Part shown: in pieces, positions 48,928 to 58,039 of the stretch | How positions within the stretch are numbered: position 1 is the stretch's first letter | Layout of the letters: each line of letters opens with the position of its first letter | Assembly (NCBI GenBank): GCA_022800215.1 | Contig: JAAWPV010000077.1 | Span: 1 to 64,000 of the forward strand | Direction of reading: 5' to 3' | Source: Oscillospiraceae bacterium | Lineage (GTDB): Bacteria > Bacillota > Clostridia > Oscillospirales > Oscillospiraceae | Length of the DNA stretch: 64,000 nt | Notes under the pieces: generated by a model | Seen by the model: only the letters and a program-made list of their open reading frames with translations | Told to the model about the DNA's origin: nothing | Databases searched by the model: none | Translations under genes and position numbers: made by a program

Positions 48928-50825
48928 GTCTTCATCTCCTCCAGCTCGGCGGCCAGCTTCTCCCATTCGGTATAGAGGTGGGCGATCTCCTCCTCCAGCT
49001 CGTGCTGCTCCTCGTAGACCTTCTGGAGCTCCAGGTAGTTGTCCGCCACCTCTTCCGCCCGGAGGGTCAGCTCATACTGCCGCTCCTCCGCCTTGGCCAC
49101 TGCCCGCTCGGCAGCCGCCACCTGCTTTTCCAGCTCCTTGGTGCCGCCGGGGCGCTTGGGCTTTTCCTTCTTGGGCTCCTCCTTGGGGGGCGGCGGCACC
49201 GCCCCCTTGGCAAAGGCCTTCTGCCGCTCCAAATACTCCAGATACTCCTGATAGGTCCCCTTAAAGTCGGTGATCTGCTTATTTTCCAGCATCCATACTC
49301 GCTGTGCAAACTCGTTGATGAAATAGCGGTCGTGGGAGACGAAGAGAAGGTTGCCCCCGTAGGCCCGCACCGCCTCCTCGATCCAGTCCCGGCTGTCCAC
49401 GTCCAGGTGGTTGGTGGGCTCGTCCAGAATGAGCAGGTTGATTTTCTGGCTCATCAGCTCGCAGAGCTTCAGCCGGCTCTTCTCCCCGCCAGAGAGGGTG
49501 GAGACCTCCTTGAACACGTCCTCCCCCCGGAAGTTGAAGGCAGCCAAGCGGTCCCGGGCCTCCTGGGGCGTGCAGTTCAGGTCCCAGAGCAGGGTGTCCA
49601 CCAGGTTCCGTTCCGGGTGGTCGAAGGTGACGAGCTGGGGCAGGTATCCGACCTTCACCGTGGGGCCGAAGCGGAGCTTCCCCCCCGTGGGGGAGAGCTC
49701 TCCCAGCAATATTTTCACGAAGGTGGACTTTCCGGTGCCGTTGTCCCCCAGAAGGGCGATGCGCTCCCCGCCGGCCACCTCCAGATTCACGTTCTCGAAG
49801 AGGGTGCGCTCATCGAAGGCCATGGCAAGGTCCTTCACGGTGAGAACCTCGTCTCCCCGGAACTCTTTGGATTCAAAGCCCATGGTCAGCTTCCGCTCTT
49901 TGGTGGGCTTGTCCACCGTCTGCATCTTTTCCATGCGCTTTTCCATGGAGAAGGCCCGCTTGTAGAGTGCGTCATTGCCCAGAAAGGCCCACAGCCGCAG
50001 CCTGGCTGCCGCCTCCTCCAGCTGAGCCACCTTGGCTTGCTCCTTCTCATACTGCTTTAATTGCTCCTGGAACCGGCGCTCCTTCTCCTCCACGTAGAAA
50101 GAGTAGTTGCCGGAGTAAAACTCCGCCTTGCCATTCTTGATCTCCACGCAGCGATTTACCACCTTGTCCAGGAACCAGCGGTCGTGGGAGATGGTGAGGA
50201 CGGTGCCTTTATAATGGGAGAGATAGTCCTCCAGCCACTCGGTGGCGTGGAGGTCCAGGTGGTTGGTGGGCTCGTCCAGCAGCAGAATTTCCGTATCCCG
50301 CAGGAGGAGCCGGGCAAGGTTCACCCTTGTCTTCTCCCCGCCGGAGAGCTCGGTAAAAAGCTGCCCCCGCATGGCGGGCGGGATATCCAGGCCGTTGCAG
50401 ACCTTGTTGAGGCTGATTTCCGTCTCGTAGCCACCCTGGCGCTCGAAAGCGGCGGTGAGGGCGTCGTAGCGCTGAAGGTCGCTCTTGGTGGCGTTTGCCA
50501 TGTTCTCGGCCAGCCGGGTCATCTCCGCTTCCATGGTCCGGAGGTGGTCGAAGGCGGTGTTCAATACGTCCTCCACCGTATACCCCGCGGGGTAGGTGGG
50601 GATCTGGGAGATAAGGCCCACTCCCTTGCCGGAGGCGGTGCGGGCCTCCCCGTCATCGGGGCGGAGCTCCCCGGTGAGAAGCTTGAAGAGGGTGGTCTTG
50701 CCGGCGCCGTTCCGGCCCAGCAGGCCCACCCGCTCCCCCTGGTCCACCTGGAAGGTGAGACCGTCTAAAATTTTCCTGCCCACCTCAAACTCAATGGTGA
50801 GGTTGGTGACTTGAATGTCTATCAT
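48924..50825 (-). CDS. ABC-F family ATPase
   Basis: 633 aa, two ATPase domains without membrane segments. Walker A boxes are GRNGAGKTTLFKLL and GDNGTGKSTFVKIL; signatures are LSGGEKTRVNLA and LSGGEKSRLKLC. DEPTNHLDLHATEWLEDYL and DEPTNHLDVDSRDW follow. The linker (about 245-310) is helical and basic. The C-terminus is a coiled coil (about 545-633). Such proteins act on the ribosome, as translation factors or in antibiotic resistance; which applies here is open. Confidence 0.94.
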   Translation of the reverse strand: MIDIQVTNLTIEFEVGRKILDGLTFQVDQGERVGLLGRNGAGKTTLFKLLTGELRPDDGEARTASGKGVGLISQIPTYPAGYTVEDVLNTAFDHLRTMEAEMTRLAENMANATKSDLQRYDALTAAFERQGGYETEISLNKVCNGLDIPPAMRGQLFTELSGGEKTRVNLARLLLRDTEILLLDEPTNHLDLHATEWLEDYLSHYKGTVLTISHDRWFLDKVVNRCVEIKNGKAEFYSGNYSFYVEEKERRFQEQLKQYEKEQAKVAQLEEAAARLRLWAFLGNDALYKRAFSMEKRMEKMQTVDKPTKERKLTMGFESKEFRGDEVLTVKDLAMAFDERTLFENVNLEVAGGERIALLGDNGTGKSTFVKILLGELSPTGGKLRFGPTVKVGYLPQLVTFDHPERNLVDTLLWDLNCTPQEARDRLAAFNFRGEDVFKEVSTLSGGEKSRLKLCELMSQKINLLILDEPTNHLDVDSRDWIEEAVRAYGGNLLFVSHDRYFINEFAQRVWMLENKQITDFKGTYQEYLEYLERQKAFAKGAVPPPPKEEPKKEKPKRPGGTKELEKQVAAAERAVAKAEERQYELTLRAEEVADNYLELQKVYEEQHELEEEIAHLYTEWEKLAAELEEMKT

Positions 50826-50853
50826 AATGTTTCCTCAAATTGAAATGTGCGTT

Positions 50854-52257
50854 TTACGCTTCCCCGGTGATGGTCTTCAGATAGTCGGTGATGACTTCAA
50901 ATTCCATGCCCCGGGAGGCCTTCACCAGAATGGTGGTGCCAGGGCGAATCAGATCATGAAGGGTCAGCATGGCCCTCTCCTTGGTGTCAAAGTGGTAGCA
51001 TTCGGGCACTTCGGAGCTGATGGCGGCATCATAGATGTCTTTGGCCAGCTCCCCCACCGCCACCAGGCAGTCCACGTGGCTGCGGCCCAGAAACTGTCCC
51101 ACACCGGCGTGGAGCATGGGGGCCATGGCTCCTAACTCAAACATATCTCCCAAAACAGCCACCTTATACTCCCCGGTGTAGCCGTCCAGCACCTCAATGG
51201 CCGCCCGCATAGACTGGGGGTTGGCGTTGTAGCTGTCGTCCAGAATGGTGATATCATCCCCCCGGGGCAGAATGTTCATCCGCATCTTGGTGGGGGCAAA
51301 GTTGTGGACTCCGGCGGTGATCTCCTCCAGGGTCATGCCAAACTTCTCCCCCACGGCGGCGGCCATGAGGGTGGGGTAGATCATATGCTCCCCCAAGGCG
51401 GGGATATCCATGTGGCAGCTCCCCATGGGGGTGATGACCTCGCAGGAGGTCTGGCTGCGCCAGTCGCTTTCCAGCTCCCCGGCGTGATAGTCAAGGCCCA
51501 TACCCCGGCCCACGTAGAGGATGGAGCCCGTCCACTTACTGTCCACCACGTCCCTGACCCGGGCCAGCAGTTCGTCATCCCCGTTGAGAATGGCGGTGCA
51601 GCCGGGGACGGCGTGGTTGAGGATGGACAGCTTCTCCCGGAGAGTAACTTCCCGGCTGCCGAAGTTTTCGATGTGGGCGTCGCCGATATTGGTGACGCAG
51701 ACCACATCGGGCTGAGCGATGGCAGAGAGATAATCCATCTCCCCGGGGTGATTGATCCCCAGCTCCAAGACGGCGATCTGGTGCTCCCGACTGAGCCGCA
51801 GAAGGGTCAAGGGAAGGCCGATGTCGTTGTTGAAATTGCCCTCGGTCTTGAGGACGTTGAACTTCTCGCTGAGAACGGCGGCCACCATGTCCTTGGTTGT
51901 GGTTTTGCCCACGCTCCCTGTAATGGCTACCACCGGCACGTCAAAGCGGCTCTTGTACCACACCGCCAAGTCCCGGAGGGCCTTATGGGTGGAATCCACC
52001 TTGATATAAAACTTGCCGGGCAGGTAGCTCTCCCGCTCCCGCTGGGTGAAGCAGCCGGCGGCCCCCGCTTCCAGGGCCTGGTTGATATATGCGTGGCCGT
52101 CAAACCGCTCCCCCGTCAGAGGCAGGAACAAGGCCCCCTCCGAGATAGTGCGGCTGTCGGTCTCCACTTTGAACACGGTCTTGTCCAGGTCCTCAAAATC
52201 ACCCAGCAGGCGGCCATGGACCGCTTCCAATAGCTCCCGTATCGTCAGGGCTTCCAT
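50854..52257 (-). CDS. murF: UDP-MurNAc-tripeptide:D-Ala-D-Ala ligase
   Basis: 467 aa from ATG 52257 (AAGGAGG upstream). Mur ligase ATP site ITGSVGKTTTKDMV, ELGINHPGEMDYL, TNIGDAHIENFGS and LDDSYNANPQSM. It adds D-Ala-D-Ala to the peptidoglycan precursor in the cytosol. It starts 13 bases after ddl, whose product it uses. Confidence 0.96.
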   Translation of the reverse strand: MEALTIRELLEAVHGRLLGDFEDLDKTVFKVETDSRTISEGALFLPLTGERFDGHAYINQALEAGAAGCFTQRERESYLPGKFYIKVDSTHKALRDLAVWYKSRFDVPVVAITGSVGKTTTKDMVAAVLSEKFNVLKTEGNFNNDIGLPLTLLRLSREHQIAVLELGINHPGEMDYLSAIAQPDVVCVTNIGDAHIENFGSREVTLREKLSILNHAVPGCTAILNGDDELLARVRDVVDSKWTGSILYVGRGMGLDYHAGELESDWRSQTSCEVITPMGSCHMDIPALGEHMIYPTLMAAAVGEKFGMTLEEITAGVHNFAPTKMRMNILPRGDDITILDDSYNANPQSMRAAIEVLDGYTGEYKVAVLGDMFELGAMAPMLHAGVGQFLGRSHVDCLVAVGELAKDIYDAAISSEVPECYHFDTKERAMLTLHDLIRPGTTILVKASRGMEFEVITDYLKTITGEA

Positions 52258-52270
52258 ACAGTCAGCCTCC

Positions 52271-53323
52271 TTACTGTTTTCTCTTCTCTTGAAGGGAGGA
52301 ATCAATGATGTGCTGGCAAAGGGCGGGGTAATCCATGCCCACCGCCGCCGCCTCCTGTGGCAGGAGGCTGGTGGGAGTCATGCCGGGCAGAGTGTTGATC
52401 TCCAGGAACCAGAAAGTGCCCGCCTCATCCAAAATGAAGTCAGCCCGGGAGTAGACAGTAAGGCCCAGGGCGTTGAAGACGGTCACGGCCAGCTCCCCAA
52501 CCTCCCGCTCCTGTTCGGGAGTGATAGGGGCAGGACAGACCTCCTCGGTGGCGCCGGGCTGGTACTTGTTCTCATAGTCGTAAAAGCCCTCCCGGGGGAT
52601 GATCTCGATGGCAGGCAAAGCCTTGCCGTCCAGAATCCCCACGGTGAGCTCCCGGCCGGAGACGAACTGCTCCAGCACACAGCGTCCGCCGTGTTTGAGC
52701 CCCTCCAAAAGGGCGGCGCGCAAAGTCTTCTTATCCGGGGCAATGACCACGCCAATAGAGGAGCCCGAGTCCACCGGCTTCACCACGCAGGGCACTGGGG
52801 TCTTGCTGGTGAGGGAGTCCACGTCCTTCTCGGTGTAATGGGCGAAGCGCCACTCAGGAGTGGGCACCAGCTCCTTCATCAGCCGTTTCGTCAGGTCCTT
52901 GTCCATGGCCATGGCATTGCCCAGATAGCCCGCCCCAGTGTAAGGGATGCCCAAAAGGTCGAAGGCGGCCTGGACCCGGCCGTCCTCCCCGCACTGGCCG
53001 TGAAGGGCCAAAAACACGATGTCCGCACCCTGGCAGAGCTCCAGCACCCCGGGGCCGAAATCTCCCTTACCCGGCCATTGCCGCCGGGCCTTCACCTCCT
53101 GAAGGTCAGGCGCCTGCCGGTCCACCCGCTCCCAGCGGGTGGGAAATGCCGCTTCATAGAGGGCTTCCCCGGCAAGGCCGGGGTAGTCCTCCAGGCCGAA
53201 ATACATATCCACAAGAGCCACGCTGTGGCCCAGGCTCCGCAAGGCCTGGGCGATTTTGGTCCCCGAGGACAGGGACACATTGCGCTCCGGGGACAGGCCC
53301 CCGGCCAAGACTATGATCTTCAA
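52271..53323 (-). CDS. ddl: D-alanine-D-alanine ligase
   Basis: 350 aa. N-terminal LAGGLSPERNVSLSSG, LHGQCGEDG, ATP-grasp VVKPVDSGSSIGVV, and the C-terminal LEINTLPGMTPTSLLP. It makes the dipeptide for murF directly downstream. The gene is the first of the wall pair and is divergent from purA across a repeat-rich 300-base gap. Confidence 0.95.
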   Translation of the reverse strand: MKIIVLAGGLSPERNVSLSSGTKIAQALRSLGHSVALVDMYFGLEDYPGLAGEALYEAAFPTRWERVDRQAPDLQEVKARRQWPGKGDFGPGVLELCQGADIVFLALHGQCGEDGRVQAAFDLLGIPYTGAGYLGNAMAMDKDLTKRLMKELVPTPEWRFAHYTEKDVDSLTSKTPVPCVVKPVDSGSSIGVVIAPDKKTLRAALLEGLKHGGRCVLEQFVSGRELTVGILDGKALPAIEIIPREGFYDYENKYQPGATEEVCPAPITPEQEREVGELAVTVFNALGLTVYSRADFILDEAGTFWFLEINTLPGMTPTSLLPQEAAAVGMDYPALCQHIIDSSLQEKRKQ

Positions 53324-53623
53324 GGGAGATCCCTCCTAAAAAGCCATTCTAACGCTATTTTATGCTTGATTATAAATTATACCACAGGCCCGAAGGACCG
53401 TTGTGGTATATCAGTTCAATCAGGATAATAGCCGCTTTTCGGCTATTATACCACAAAAGGCAGACATTGACAAGGAATACCCGTTTTCCCTCCCTGAAAA
53501 AAAATACTTGCGTCCTCTTTTGCTTAGGATTATAATATTTGGGTGCCAAAGGCACTTTCGTTATTCGCCCTGGAAAAGGCAAACCCTTTGGGTTGCGAAT
53601 CCCTGGGCTTGGAGGTAACGAAT
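53324..53623. other. Gene-free divergent region between ddl and purA with repeats and a hairpin
   Basis: Three copies of TATACCACA: 53378-53386, the reverse copy TGTGGTATA at 53402-53410, and 53447-53455. The first two form a dyad, an operator-like arrangement. A perfect 10-base-pair hairpin ATAATAGCCG/CGGCTATTAT lies at 53425-53449. The purA promoter is at 53508-53536. Confidence 0.7.
53508..53536 (+). promoter_or_regulatory. Predicted purA promoter
   Basis: TTGCGT (53508-53513), a 17-base spacer, TATAAT (53531-53536). A leader of about 80 bases with a short GTGCC/GGCAC hairpin precedes the start. Confidence 0.7.
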
Positions 53624-54907
53624 ATGGTAAAAGCCATCGTAGGAGCCAACTGGGGCGACGAGGGAAAGGGTAAGATCACCGACATGCTGGCGGAGAAGTC
53701 CGATGTGGTCATCCGCTTCCAGGGCGGGGCAAACGCCGGTCACACCATCATCTGCGACTATGGCCGGTTCGCACTGCACCAGCTTCCCTCCGGCGTTTTC
53801 TATCCCCACACCACCAACATCATCGGCACCGGCGTTGCACTGGATGTCAGCAAGTTCATCGCCGAGCTGAAGAGCCTGGAGGAGGGCGGCGTTCCCACCC
53901 CCCACATTCTGGTGGATCAGCGTGCCCAGCTTCTCATGCCCTACCACGTGATGCAGGATACCTATGAGGAGGAGCGGCTTGCCGGCAAGGCCTTCGGCTC
54001 CACCAAGTCGGGCATCGCCCCCTTCTATTCCGACAAATACGCCAAGAACGGCATCCAGATCTGTGACCTCTATGATGAAAGCCGGCTTCTGGAACGGCTG
54101 GAGCAGATTTGTGAAGTGAAAAACGTGCTGTGGGAGCATCTTTACCACAAGGCTCCCCTGGACCCCAAGGCCCTCTTCGACAAGCTCCTGGAATACAAGG
54201 CCGCCTTGGCTCCCTATGTAGGCGACGGAGTCAGCTTTGTCCATAAGGCGCTGAAGGAAGGCAAGACCGTCCTCCTGGAGGGTCAGCTTGGCTCCATGAA
54301 GGATCCCAGCCTGGGCACCTGCCCCTTCACCACCTCCTCCCACACCCTGGCCGGCTTCGGCACCGTGGGCGGCGGGGTGCCCCCTACGGCCCTTGAGGAC
54401 ATTATCTGCGTGTCCAAAGCATACTCCTCCAACGTGGGCTCCGACACCGAGGCCTTTGTCAGCGAGCTGACGGGCGCTGAGGGAGACGAGCTGCGGCGGC
54501 GGGGCGGCGACAAGGGCGAGTTCGGCGCCACCACTGGCCGGCCCCGCCGGGTGGGCTGGTATGACGCCGTGGCCAGCCGCTATGGCTGCATGGTCCAGGG
54601 TGCCACTGAGGTGGCCCTCACCGCCATCGACTGCCTGGGCTATCTGGACGAGATCAAGGTCTGCGTGGGCTACGAGATCGACGGCAAGGTGACCCGTGAC
54701 TTCCCCGTGCCTCCCCTTCTTCAGCGGGCCAAGGCGGTCTACGAGACCCTGCCGGGCTGGAAGCGGGACATCCGGGGCATCACCGAGTTTGACAAGCTGC
54801 CCAAGGAAGCCCAGAACTACGTAAAGTTCATCGAGAAGGAGATCGAGGTGCCCATCAAGATCGTCTCCACCGGCCCCAAGCGCCACGAGATCATCGACCT
54901 TCACTGA
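53624..54907 (+). CDS. purA: Adenylosuccinate synthetase
   Basis: 427 aa from ATG 53624 (GGAGG 8 bases upstream). GTP site GANWGDEGKGKITDML, the catalytic FQGGANAGHTI, STKSGIAPFY-type IMP loop, and TTGRPRRVGWYDAVASRYG. It makes adenylosuccinate from IMP and aspartate. Followed by a strong terminator. Confidence 0.97.
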   Translation: MVKAIVGANWGDEGKGKITDMLAEKSDVVIRFQGGANAGHTIICDYGRFALHQLPSGVFYPHTTNIIGTGVALDVSKFIAELKSLEEGGVPTPHILVDQRAQLLMPYHVMQDTYEEERLAGKAFGSTKSGIAPFYSDKYAKNGIQICDLYDESRLLERLEQICEVKNVLWEHLYHKAPLDPKALFDKLLEYKAALAPYVGDGVSFVHKALKEGKTVLLEGQLGSMKDPSLGTCPFTTSSHTLAGFGTVGGGVPPTALEDIICVSKAYSSNVGSDTEAFVSELTGAEGDELRRRGGDKGEFGATTGRPRRVGWYDAVASRYGCMVQGATEVALTAIDCLGYLDEIKVCVGYEIDGKVTRDFPVPPLLQRAKAVYETLPGWKRDIRGITEFDKLPKEAQNYVKFIEKEIEVPIKIVSTGPKRHEIIDLH

Positions 54908-54914
54908 ATCTTCC

Positions 54915-54944
54915 GGGAGCGCCCCGATGGGGCGCTCCTTTTTT
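54915..54944 (+). terminator. purA terminator
   Basis: A 10-base-pair stem GGAGCGCCCC/GGGGCGCTCC with loop GAT, followed by six T. Confidence 0.95.
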
Positions 54945-54953
54945 GCCTTTCTC

Positions 54954-54982
54954 TTTACATTTTCCCACTTTTTCGTTATAAT
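54954..54982 (+). promoter_or_regulatory. Predicted promoter of the CofE-like gene
   Basis: TTTACA (54954-54959), a 17-base spacer, TATAAT (54977-54982), 41 bases before ATG 55024. Confidence 0.7.
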
Positions 54983-55023
54983 AGATATGTTGTGACGAAT
55001 TTTTACAAAGGAGTGTTCTTTTT

Positions 55024-56214
55024 ATGAGCCGTATGGTCGGAACTGTTTCCCGGGGCATCCGGGCCCCCATTATCCGTGAGGGGGACGACCTTACTGAAAT
55101 CGTGACCCAATCCGTGCTGGAGGCTGCCCGGGCGGACGGCTTCACCGTCCGGGACAGGGATGTCATCGCCATGACCGAGGCCATTGTGGCCCGGGCCCAG
55201 GGCAATTACGCCACTGTGGACCAGATCGCCGCCGACGTGAAGGCCAAGCTGGGGGGCGGCACCGTGGGGGTCATCTTCCCCATCCTCTCCCGGAACCGCT
55301 TCGCCGTCTGCCTCCGGGGCATCGCCATGGGCTGCAAAAAGGTGATCTTACAGCTCTCCTACCCCTCCGACGAGGTGGGCAACCATCTCATTTCCCTGGA
55401 CGTTCTGGACGAGAAGGGAGTGGACCCTTACCGGGACATGCTGACCCTGGAAAAGTACCGGGCCCTCTTTGGCTATGAGAAGCATCCTTTCACCGGGGTG
55501 GACTATGTGGAGTATTATGAGAACCTGATCCGGGAGACCGGGGCGGAGGTGGAGGTCATCTTTGCCAACGATCCCCGGGCGGTCCTCAGCTACACCAAGG
55601 ATGTGCTCACCTGCGACATCCACACCCGTCAGCGTTCCAAGCGGCTTTTGAAAGCCGCCGGCGGCAATAGGGTCCTGGGGCTGGACGACATTCTCACCGA
55701 GAGTGTCAACGGCAGCGGCTACAATCCCTACGGCCTGCTGGGCTCCAACAAGGCCACCGAGGACAAGGTGAAGCTCTTTCCCCGGGATGCCCAGCCTCTG
55801 GTGGAGGCCATTCAGCAGAAGATGCTGGAAGAGACGGGCAAACATGTGGAGGTCATGGTCTACGGCGATGGGGCCTTCAAGGACCCTATGGGCCAGATCT
55901 GGGAGCTGGCCGATCCTGTGGTCTCCCCCGCCTACACCCCCGGGCTGGAGGGCACCCCCAACGAGCTGAAGCTGAAGTACCTGGCGGACAATGACTTCGG
56001 ACATCTGTCCGGGGCAGAGCTCCGGGACGCCATCGCCGGGGCCATCCGGGAGAAGGACAAGGACCTGAAGGGCCAGATGGCCTCCGAGGGCACCACCCCC
56101 CGGCGGCTCACCGACCTCATTGGTTCCCTCTGCGACCTGACCTCCGGCAGCGGCGACAAGGGCACCCCCATCGTCTATATCCAGGGGTATTTTGACAACT
56201 ATACCACGGAATAA
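55024..56214 (+). CDS. Coenzyme F420-0:L-glutamate ligase-like (CofE family) protein
   Basis: 396 aa, longer than archaeal CofE (about 250). N-terminal PIIREGDDLTEIV and VIAMTEAIVARAQG match the CofE family. GGAF-type and DGAFKDPMGQIWELADP segments lie in the second half. No F420 synthesis genes are nearby and most Clostridia of this group lack F420, so the substrate is probably another acceptor. AAAGGAG lies upstream. Single gene between two terminators. Confidence 0.82.
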   Translation: MSRMVGTVSRGIRAPIIREGDDLTEIVTQSVLEAARADGFTVRDRDVIAMTEAIVARAQGNYATVDQIAADVKAKLGGGTVGVIFPILSRNRFAVCLRGIAMGCKKVILQLSYPSDEVGNHLISLDVLDEKGVDPYRDMLTLEKYRALFGYEKHPFTGVDYVEYYENLIRETGAEVEVIFANDPRAVLSYTKDVLTCDIHTRQRSKRLLKAAGGNRVLGLDDILTESVNGSGYNPYGLLGSNKATEDKVKLFPRDAQPLVEAIQQKMLEETGKHVEVMVYGDGAFKDPMGQIWELADPVVSPAYTPGLEGTPNELKLKYLADNDFGHLSGAELRDAIAGAIREKDKDLKGQMASEGTTPRRLTDLIGSLCDLTSGSGDKGTPIVYIQGYFDNYTTE

Positions 56215-56221
56215 ACATCCG

Positions 56222-56256
56222 AAAAGGAGATGACCCGAATCGGGTCACCTCCTTTT
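56222..56256. terminator. Bidirectional terminator
   Basis: A 16-base stem (one A-C mismatch) with loop AAT, A-run before and T-run after. Between the CofE-like gene and the regulator gene. Confidence 0.9.
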
Positions 56257-56269
56257 TCCCTCCGGGGCT

Positions 56270-56872
56270 TCATCCCTTTGTCAGGTAGGAAAAGGCCATG
56301 TACATCAGCGTAATGATGCCCGCCGCAAAAAGGGCGGTCAGGGCGGCGCTGAGGGCGGCCACAAGGGCCTGGTAGGGCCGCTTGCCCCTCTCCACCGCTT
56401 TTTCCATCTCGTCCAGCCGTTTGCCCTCGGTGAAGGCCACGATCTCCTTGTAGGTATGGACGTCGTTGTCCTTTTTGAGCTTCTCCACCCGGAGAGCCAC
56501 CGCCATGGCTACGGTAAAGAGGGGGCCCATCACCAGAAGGAAACCCAGGGTGTCAAGGGTTTTCAGTAGGGGCACCGGCAGGATCACCATGGCTAAAAAC
56601 AGCACAGCCAGCAGGTTACCCCAACGGTTCATTTTTTGGATCTCTTCCCGGTCGATCGTCTCTTTCATGATCTCGATGTCTCCTTTGATAAGTTCGTCAA
56701 GGGAGAGGCCGAAAAGCTCGCTGAGGCGCAGCAGGCTTTGAAGGTCCGGGTAGGTTTTCCCCGTCTCCCAATTGGAGACGCTCTGCCGGGTGACGAAAAT
56801 TTTTTCCGCCAGTTCCTCCTGGGAAAGGCCCAGCCGGGCCCTGTGCCTTTTGATCTGTCCGCCAAGTTCCAT
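56270..56872 (-). CDS. XRE-type regulator with membrane helices
   Basis: 200 aa from ATG 56872 (GGGAGG upstream). Helix-turn-helix at residues 10-50 (LSQEELAEKIFVTRQSVSNW), then two close membrane helices (about 85-130), a charged loop and a last helix (about 172-195). The same build as the regulator at 43582-44160, with a near-identical DNA-recognition region. The two are likely paralogues. No target operator is evident. Confidence 0.85.
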   Translation of the reverse strand: MELGGQIKRHRARLGLSQEELAEKIFVTRQSVSNWETGKTYPDLQSLLRLSELFGLSLDELIKGDIEIMKETIDREEIQKMNRWGNLLAVLFLAMVILPVPLLKTLDTLGFLLVMGPLFTVAMAVALRVEKLKKDNDVHTYKEIVAFTEGKRLDEMEKAVERGKRPYQALVAALSAALTALFAAGIITLMYMAFSYLTKG

Positions 56873-57058
56873 GCTTCTGCCTCCCTTGCAAGCCCATGGT
56901 AGCATCTGAGGAAAAATCTGTCTATCAAATGTATTTTACATCCCCACAATCCCTTCTGTCAACGAGGGTTGGGGGCAGGAGCCACAATCTGGCCATATTC
57001 GCAAAAATTACATGCCCTTTATAAGAGTACTCATAGAAAAAGAAAAGAGGTCTTTATC

Positions 57059-58024
57059 ATGGCAGAAACGAAAAAAGGTATTGATGTTGAAAAGTTGGGA
57101 GAAAGCTTTGGCGGATTTGCAAATAATGCTGCCCAGGCTGTCTTAGGTGCCTCGCACAAGGTGGCCGACATCGCCACCATGTCAAGGGATGCCATTGTAC
57201 AGGCTGTTGATCAAAACGAGAACGGTGAAATTGACATTGAAGACATTATTATTCTGGGCTTGCGAACTCCCGGTATTCAAATCAACAGAAGCGATTTTCT
57301 CCAGAAGGAGTTGTTTAGAAACTATCCTCAAGAGATTATTGATGATGCGATCGCTTACAGCCCGGCTCACGCACATATCCCACTTGAAGAGATCAATAAA
57401 ATCGCTGATGAGGTCATTCAATTTGAACGCAACTGTGTGTCCGGCATTTCTGCCGCCCTTGGTGCTCCCGGCGGTTTTGCCATGGTCGCCACGATCCCGG
57501 CAGATATTGCTCAATATTACGGCTACATGCTGAGAGCCACGCAAAAACTGTTGTACTTATATGGCTTCCCTGAAATTGATACCACAGAAAAGAACCATCA
57601 ATTTGATTCAGCGATGATGAATACCCTCATCATTTGCTTGGGCACCATGTATGGAGCCGCCGGTGCAAACAATGCCTTAAAAGCTATGGCTCATGCCCTG
57701 GCTAACGGTGTTGAGAAGAAATTGTTGAAAACCGCTCTTACAAAAGGCACTGTCTACCCCATTGTAAAACAAGTAGCTTCCTGGTTTGGAAAGAAGATGA
57801 CCAAGGAAGTGTTCGCCGGATTCTTTAAAAAAGCCATTCCTGTTGTCGGCGGCGCCATCGGCGGCAGTATTACTTATATGACTTTCAAACCATGTTGCGA
57901 CAAGCTGAAAGCCACTCTGCAGGATACCCTATTAAGCAATCCCGACCATTATATTGCCGACAAAGAAACCACCATTATTATCCATGCAATGCAAAAGGAT
58001 GCCGATGAGCCTGAAGTAAAATAA
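57059..58024 (+). CDS. EcsC-family protein with an EF-hand-like loop
   Basis: 321 aa from ATG 57059 (AAAGAGG about 8 bases upstream). Residues 110-310 carry EcsC-type motifs (NCVSGISAALGAPGGFAMVA, then ADIAQYYGYMLRATQKLLYL and VVGGAIGGS), with hydrophobic helices that may touch the membrane. Residues 51-62 read DQNENGEIDIED, a complete EF-hand loop. The codon use is clearly more AT-rich than in all flanking genes, which points to later acquisition. It sits 15 bases before the rRNA methyltransferase gene. The family's function is not settled. Confidence 0.8.
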   Translation: MAETKKGIDVEKLGESFGGFANNAAQAVLGASHKVADIATMSRDAIVQAVDQNENGEIDIEDIIILGLRTPGIQINRSDFLQKELFRNYPQEIIDDAIAYSPAHAHIPLEEINKIADEVIQFERNCVSGISAALGAPGGFAMVATIPADIAQYYGYMLRATQKLLYLYGFPEIDTTEKNHQFDSAMMNTLIICLGTMYGAAGANNALKAMAHALANGVEKKLLKTALTKGTVYPIVKQVASWFGKKMTKEVFAGFFKKAIPVVGGAIGGSITYMTFKPCCDKLKATLQDTLLSNPDHYIADKETTIIIHAMQKDADEPEVK

Positions 58025-58039
58025 GCAGGAGGTCATTCC

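Noticed and set aside
50828..50850. CCTCAAATTGA followed by ATGTGCGTTTT near the ABC-F start, as an eleventh ICE palindrome
   Set aside because: Only half of the core is present, the arms do not pair, and it lies in the chromosome far from the ICE; chance is likely.
53540..53623. Purine riboswitch in the purA leader
   Set aside because: The conserved purine-aptamer core and its paired loops are not visible; only a short hairpin is present.
53561..54904. Minus-strand frame of 447 codons opposite purA
   Set aside because: purA has complete catalytic motifs, promoter and terminator; the antisense frame is a codon-bias shadow.
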